Origin: Misgurnus anguillicaudatus
Taxonomy: Eukaryota > Chordata > Actinopteri > Cypriniformes > Cobitidae
DNA length: 64,000 bases
Assembly (NCBI RefSeq): GCF_027580225.2
Contig: NC_073354.2
Location: 26,742,001 to 26,806,000, forward strand
Reading direction: 5' to 3'
In this document: piece by piece, positions 57,963-64,000 of the stretch
Position numbering within the stretch: the first letter of the stretch is position 1
Layout: each line of letters starts with the position of its first letter
Program-made: the position numbers and the translations under genes
Notes under the pieces: model-generated
Told to the model about the DNA's origin: nothing
The model's database searches: none
The model's input: the letters and a program-made list of their open reading frames with translations, nothing else

Positions 57963-57971
57963 CACACACAC
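57867..57971. repeat. CA/CG alternating microsatellite
   Basis: CACA, CACG and CGCG units alternate for about 105 bp, a strict pyrimidine-purine alternation. Confidence 0.95.
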
Positions 57972-58320
57972 CAAATTAATGTGTAATAATAAAAATATTA
58001 ATGATAACACATGGTTGTATTTGTTAACCTTAACAAATGCATTAACATTTATTTGTCTTTGTAAATGTCAGTTAATGTCAATACAATTGTTCATTAGTTC
58101 ATTGTGCATCAACTCATGTTAACAGTTACAACTTTTGATTTTATTACAGTAACATGAACTAAGACTGATAAATGCTGTAGTGTTGTTCATAGCTGATGTA
58201 ACTAAGGCATAAACTAAACATAACAAAAATATCCTTATTGTAAAATGTTAAAATAATAATAATTATAACAATAATAATATGCAGATCATGCATATTGTTT
58301 GTATTATTAAGGCTTTTATG

Positions 58321-58352
<32 letters not shown>

Positions 58353-60196
58353 CTTATAAGACCGTTTCAGCAGTAACAACATAAACAAGCGGCTGCACGT
58401 AACTTCCGGTAAACTCCGCTAATAATAAATAACAACAAAGTCCTTTAAAAGTAGTTTATTTTTATAACAAGCAAAAAAAATAGATTACCTAGGAAACCAA
58501 AACATTTGTTATTTTCGACGAGGCATTTGTTCAAGAGATCAGTTTAGCAACTAGTCAGACCTTAAAAAAATGAAACCGGAAGTAAAGTTAGGATCCAGAC
58601 GTGTATCACATGCGTCCGATGAAACCGTCTATAAAATTATAAAATCTCAACTGTCTGACTCCATTTTAGAAAAGGTTCATAAAGGAACCTTCACAACAGG
58701 CCAGGATCTAAAATGAACCCTTTGGCCACAAGAAAGGTTCTAAAAAGAACTGCTCAAATAACCAGGGGATATTATAGAACCCGTAAGTTCAACTTCGAAC
58801 CTTTATAATTACTATAAGTTCATATTTGAACTTTTAAGTTCTTTTTTTTAACTTTAAAGGTTCAATGTCTTCTAAAAGTGTACTTCAGTAAAGGAATAAC
58901 TACCCTTGTTTTTTATTGGCTTGATTATCATTTGTATAATCGTTTTACCTAAATAGTTAATTTGCCTAGACTGTTCATCTTTTAAATAACCATGTTTATT
59001 TTTTGTTTTGTAGTAAAATACAATAAAGGGACTAGTGTAATGCAGAAATTACCATAATGTTTTCCTTTTATCAAATCAAAGATTTAATAAGATGAATATA
59101 CATCCACAATAATATATTTTATTTTTATTTATTTAAATTTGTTTGGAAATTTTAATGAACTTTCACTGTAACTTACTATTCCTTATGTTTATGGTAAATT
59201 ATTAGGCAATTGATTGAACAAAACAAGAATACCTTGGCACCATTTCAGTAAACAAAATTCTAAACACCAAAACGGCATGCATTGTTGTTGTTGTGTTTCA
59301 GGAAACAATCATTTCTGGACGTAAAAGCACATACCATAAAAGGTAGGGAACAGATATGTTTCTTTGAGATACCAGTATGAATCTTTAATGTACTAATACG
59401 CACTCCTTAGGTACAGATGTGTAACGTTTGAAATGTTACTGCCCCAGTTACAGCTTTTGGACTGAGTGTACATCTGTGTTGTATTTCACTTCTTATTTTC
59501 TTATCTGTACATGTATTTACTACCTTCACTTGTTATTACAAATCACAACACTATACAAATCACAACACATAAAATGTTGGCATTATTTTGTCACTGGCTC
59601 CAGCATACTGCTCTCAATAATTCCCTTCCAGTCTTTGTGCTAAGCTAGCGGGGGCTGCGTCAGACAGAGTTACAGCACGCATGGAGACTTGAACAAGGGC
59701 AGTCACATGAAGGTATTGTTATGATTCAGTCATAACCATTCTCACTGGAAGTTCTGACCATTAACAAAAAACAAGTTTTATTTGGTTACTTGCAGTTGAA
59801 TTTTTTCATGTTTTTTGTTGTTGTTAGGTTTGCACTTCACCACCATTGCAAAGTCTGCAGTCAGCAGGATCCGGTATTATGTATCCAGACCATATCATGG
59901 ACCTGTTCCAGAGACAACAGCTATATCCCAGCAAAGACCATGATATCAATCAAGGCCTTGAAACAGATGTACTGCAAGACCCTGTCAATTAAACAGCCCT
60001 AAATTACAGATCCAAGAGGAGTACAGAGGTACGGAGGAGTTGACCTCCAAGTCCTTGAACAAGCATTGAGAATATTATGAAATGTACTTCCAAAATAATC
60101 GTATTATTATTTATCTTTATATAGTATTGCTATAGCTAGGGACACTCTTAACGGCTTGACGTGTACTTTTTTCTCAAACGGCACATAAAAAAATGT
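57972..60196. other. AT-rich sequence with (ATT)n and AAGGTTC repeats
   Basis: An (ATT)n run lies at 58326-58352. The part at 58670-58870 repeats AAGGTTC/GAACCTT words as in a fish MITE. At 59822-59995, TTGTTAG precedes a short spliced-looking frame with no known motif. No confident gene. Confidence 0.4.
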
Positions 60197-60460
60197 TTAG
60201 GGACACAATGAAAATGTATCAAGAGACATCTGCAAATCTTCATTTGTTCTCTTTTTATCAGCTCTCAAATATGGGTAGGTTTCTTCAAAAAATTCAAAAT
60301 TTTTATAGATAGATAATTGCGTTTTTGTAAAGGACTTTTGATAGAGAACAGATTCAGATCGATGATCAAAACCTACATAGTTTGAACTGTTTGCCCTAAA
60401 GGGCTCATTATAGATGTGCGTAGGGTCTATGGCATAGTCGTGATCCCGTAGATTATGCAT
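60197..60460 (-). CDS. unrecognised 87-codon ORF
   Basis: It opens with ATG in an AAACCG context and reads MHNLRDHDYAIDPTHIYNEP, with no internal stop up to TFSLCP. Composition is that of a real soluble protein (Tyr, Phe, Asp and Glu rich), unlike the low-complexity frames around it. No signal peptide or membrane segment. No motif recognised. It could be a single-exon gene, an exon or chance. Confidence 0.3.
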   Translation of the reverse strand: MHNLRDHDYAIDPTHIYNEPFRANSSNYVGFDHRSESVLYQKSFTKTQLSIYKNFEFFEETYPYLRADKKRTNEDLQMSLDTFSLCP

Positions 60461-61014
60461 CGGTTTTCATTTATACTTTTCATACCCGCCCGTTTGAAAA
60501 AGACTGACCGGCTGCACCGCAAATCGCAAAGTAAGTAGAGATGTTTAAAGATCTTTAGGCAGAACATGGACAGAAATAAGCACAGGGCCATGATTGGACA
60601 AAATATAAGACTATCATTTAATGTGAAACTTAAGGGTCGGCAGATTGACAGCTGAGTGGTCTGGGCTAGGCTACTTTTAAATTCGTTTTGTTCATTTGCA
60701 AATTATTTAAGTGAAACACATTTCGTGTAGGCTTATTTATTTTATTTTTTTTTCACCAAAGAAATACGTAATCATGTTCTATTGATTTTAACTCTATTTG
60801 CGCACTAAACCCTTGGGGGAAATTATTTATAAATGAGTCAACAACGCAAATCAGGGAATGAACTTATTTCTCTATTTAAGACAGTCTGGCAGGGCGGTAA
60901 TAGCGAGCGATACAGCAAACACCGAAAAGTTTATGGGATTAGATTTGGAAGTAAGATTATGATGAAAACAGCGGTCCTGGCTTTTTTTCTGTAAATTGGG
61001 CGCACGCGACATCA

Positions 61015-61282
61015 TTACTGTTCGTGTTTATGTTTAAATAATTTTTCTTCATAAGAATTATGCTCTGGCTCGGACTCAATTGTAAGAGGCTCATTACCTG
61101 ATGCCGTCTTTGGACCAGGGCTCATTTGACGGGAGGTTGATGTCAGAGCATTGGTTATGATATTCGGATGGACAGGCCTTAACTTAACATTCTTAACGAA
61201 AAAGTTGCCAATCGTTTTTTCCTCTTTTCTTATCATCCGTGGCACAGAGTATTGTACTTGTAGCCTAATCTCTAAATCCCCC
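61015..61282 (-). CDS. unrecognised terminal-exon-like ORF
   Basis: A long pyrimidine tract and TTTTAAAG precede the open frame GDLEIRLQVQYSVPRMIRKE, which continues through NVKLRPVHPNIITNALTSTS to a stop after FKHKHEQ. The acceptor and the polar, charged C-terminus fit a last exon of a gene read leftwards. I do not recognise the family. The ORF at 60197-60460 lies 550 bp downstream on the same strand. Confidence 0.3.
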
Positions 61283-61912
61283 CTTTAAAAAAAAGACAAA
61301 AAACATCCACTATGAAATGTCAGAAAAATATGGTCACAAGCTGTTACTGGGTCAGTAGATCAACCATGTTCTGAGTCTCCTATCCAGAAAGGCAAGAACC
61401 GGTACAGACGCCTGCACAAGACCTCCATTTGTTTTTATTTTTATGAAAGATTACACTATCCTTGCTATAAGAGGTCTTAAGGAAAACACTCAAAACTTGT
61501 GTGATGCTATTTTGTTAGCTTTAATTTCTTGTGGCTTGTTCTTAGTAATTTGCCTTTAAAGTTTTTCTTGAGACTAAAAAATCAGATTAACAGTGCCCTC
61601 TTCTGGCCAAATCACGACATTGCAAAAAAATTGAACGAAATGGTGACTTAGCCTGTGAATAATAATTTTTGACTTATTTTTATTCACAAAATCATCCAAC
61701 ATGAAAATCATTTTATGTAAGTATAAACTCAATATCTTTGGTGTTGGGCCAACAAACCTTTTTACAGTTTAATCTATATTGTAAAATTGCAATGCTTTCG
61801 TTACTCTGTTTGTGAAACACGCTATAAATACATTTAAATTGAATTAAATTAACATTAGAGGTTAAAATTAATAGGAAATCAGTGATTAAAATTAAACTTT
61901 ATGGGGCAGTTT

Positions 61913-62142
61913 CCCGGACAGGGATTAGACTAGTCCTAGACTTTTAACACTTTTAAGAGCTCTCTAAACTGAAAACAACTTGCACTGACATATCTTAAAA
62001 TACATCAGGGCCCTTTGTTTTACCTCAAAATGCACACAGGCAATGTTTTTAGTAAGGCATGTTTGTTAAAACTAGTTATATTTCCTAATTATACTAAGGC
62101 CTAGTCCTGGATTAAGCTAATCCTGGTCCGGGAAACCGCCCC
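61913..62142. mobile_element. 230-bp MITE with GGGGCAGTTTCCCGG ends
   Basis: GGGGCAGTTTCCCGGACAGG at the left pairs with CCTGGTCCGGGAAACCGCCCC at the right, including TTAG/CTAA extensions. TAT flanks both sides (61910-61912 and 62143-62145), a 3-bp duplication. It is a common fish MITE; Harbinger-like by target length. Confidence 0.88.
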
Positions 62143-62145
62143 TAT

Positions 62146-63060
62146 GAGACGTTAGCCTGGATTTCACAGACAGCATTACACATATAAAAATTGTAGAGTA
62201 ATATGATTAATTTATCCATGTATTGTGACAGTCACATACATTATATTTAGCTTAAAATCAAAGCTCTGCAAGTGAGCAAATTCAGGAATTAATATATTTT
62301 GTGTCTAATAGCATGGTGCAAAAGACAACACTAGGCACTAACAACATTAAATAATAAAAATAATAATAATAATAAAACAATAATAATAATAATAATTTAA
62401 TAATAAATGTTGATTTAATTAATTATTTTGAATCTATTAATATTAATAGTATATATTAATATTATTATTCTTATAAAATAATAATGAAATAGTAATGAAT
62501 AAAAAGTCTCATATCGTATTATGAGATTAGGAGCATCAAAGTTTGATCTCAATGATTAATTTTAATCTTTGACATGACCTTAGGCAGTCATTGTTAAAGA
62601 TATCAAGGTTACATTTTCACACATTTTTTTTACATTATGTAAGAAGATTTAGCTGGGTTTCACAGACTGGATCACATTTTAGCTGGTATCTTAAAGGTTC
62701 GGTACTTATGAATGTTGATATTTCCTCAAGCACACTGACAGGTCTTCTATAAAGTATACAGATCTATAGTTTTAAATCGCTGTTTTAAGACTGTTTCAAA
62801 CTATTGTTAAACAATAAGGTTATATGAAGAGACATGACACTATTAGTTAAGTGATAACATTAACATGCAAAACTTTATATTTTATTATATATTAAACTAT
62901 ATTTGAAGAACAAAGGGAAACAAATTAAGATGGACAACAAAATGGTAATGATTTTAACAAAATATAATTGGTATAGTTTATTCAAGTATCATAGATGCAG
63001 TAAAACATACCACCAATTTTCAATTTTCTTTCACACAATACATTACATTGTAACCCTATT
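62146..63060. other. AT-rich sequence with (AAT)n
   Basis: AAT-rich runs lie at about 62345-62480. Nothing else is seen. Confidence 0.5.
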
Positions 63061-63564
63061 TTAACTCATTCCCCGCCAGCCTTTCTTAAAAATTGCCCGC
63101 CAGCATTTATTATTGTTATTTTTTTATTTTCACAAAAGTTTCACAAAATGCCTTTCAGGAAAATTTTCTTCTAAAAATATATAGGCATACAAATATTTCA
63201 AATGAATGAACAGACCCTCTGCTTTCAAAAAAAAAACAAAAACAAAAAACAGGAAAAACCGTTTCATCCTATGTATATTTTTTCTCTGCTTATAAACTCT
63301 TAAAAATTGGTATTTTTCATCAATTATTTTTAACAAAAATCTGAAATAATTGCATTTGTGATAGAAATCAGATTCAGAACGATTATCAAAACATACACAG
63401 AGTATAAAATTAATAAATATATTTTTTTAATAAATTGGGTAATCTAGTGGATAAACGAGGTATTAAAGATAAGCATGAAACCTCATCAGGAACATGCAAA
63501 TGTTCATGCAAATGTTTTCTCTTAATTGAGGAGATAACTCGTCAATGGCAGGGAAAGGAATTAA
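63061..63564. mobile_element. TTAA-flanked MITE
   Basis: TTAACTCATTCCCCGCCAGC at the left pairs with GGCAGGGAAAGGAATTAA at the right. TTAA lies at both ends (63061-63064 and 63561-63564). No coding frame. The remaining 63565-64000 shows nothing. Confidence 0.75.
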
Positions 63565-64000
63565 AGCAATTATTCCTGAAACTTTTGTAAGCCAAACTCA
63601 GTAACAGAACATCCAGTAGGATATAGCTTATTAACTTGATGAGACTCCTGTCTTGTTTACTGGTGGTGTTGAGAAATGTTTGGGATCAGATACGTGGTAA
63701 ACATCTGAAAATGATAATTTATACTGTATGTTATTCACTCTATTACTATTATTTGTTGGCAGTACTGACAGTCTATTCAACCGTTTACCTAAATACAGTA
63801 ATACAGGGATCACAATTTCACTATTGCAGTGACAAATGCTGTCACTCTCTTAAAAAAAACTTAACTTAGAATATCTAACCTTAATATATTATCAACAATG
63901 CGAATAATTAAGATTATGCAGCATAAACATTTCATTTTTCTCAGTATTTTTTATTTAAAAAATATGAAAAATTACAATGACCATGTGAACTATTATAGCA

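Noticed and set aside
59660..60000. Spliced gene with exon ending CACATGAAG|GTATTG and exon after TTGTTAG
   Set aside because: The joined frame is short, hits a stop soon and shows no known motif. Evidence is too thin for a feature.

Overview
The window is eukaryotic nuclear DNA from a bony fish, most likely a cyprinid or close relative. It is AT-rich and intron-bearing, and it is packed with teleost repeat types: tRNA-derived SINEs, TTAA-flanked MITEs, hAT, Tc1 and Harbinger-like elements, Jockey-superfamily LINEs, a chromodomain Ty3/Gypsy element and an endogenous retrovirus. The species call rests on recognising repeat families from memory, not on a search. No bacterial features (operons, ribosome-binding sites, CRISPR) and no tRNA or rRNA genes are visible.

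Host genes are sparse and both are on the minus strand. Four consecutive, frame-consistent exons at 11365-12665 encode the phosphatase-like/C2 junction of a tensin, closest to TNS2 from memory; the last exon carries an in-frame TGA. At 53784-56090 are four exons of an adhesion GPCR extracellular region (HRM-like, GAIN and GPS parts). This copy is broken by a hAT insertion, stop codons, a frameshift and a LINE fragment. Two short unrecognised minus-strand ORFs lie at 60197-61282.

The rest is mostly transposons, often nested. Region 1 (1-7500) has a SINE, a 37-bp minisatellite, a LINE reverse-transcriptase scrap, a TTAA MITE split by a 475-bp solo LTR, and a second TTAA MITE. Region 2 (7501-11304) is a 3.8-kb TTAA-flanked, Kolobok-like transposon. 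It carries two convergent decayed genes: one resembling the C-terminal cytoplasmic (ballast) domain of P2X7 receptors, and a THAP-domain protein. Region 3 (15131-36037) reads as one 2-bp-TSD element (T1) split by a second TIR element (X). X is split by a 16.7-kb endogenous retrovirus, which is itself interrupted by a CACTA-like element in pol, a hAT MITE, and a 4.5-kb LINE with an open 880-codon ORF in its 5' LTR. Region 4 (36605-45617) has an LTR with 58-bp repeats, then a 5'-truncated chromodomain Gypsy element whose LTR holds a hAT element and whose integrase is split by a complete second copy of T1. Region 5 (45618-64000) has a 2-kb solo LTR, the GPCR pseudogene, a dead Tc1 element, microsatellites and two more MITEs.

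The best candidate for something new is the association of a P2X7-ballast-like domain with a THAP/TTAA transposon. The nested T1/X/ERV stack gives an unusually clear relative chronology, and its paired copies (LTR with and without LINE; T1 split and intact) act as internal empty-site controls.
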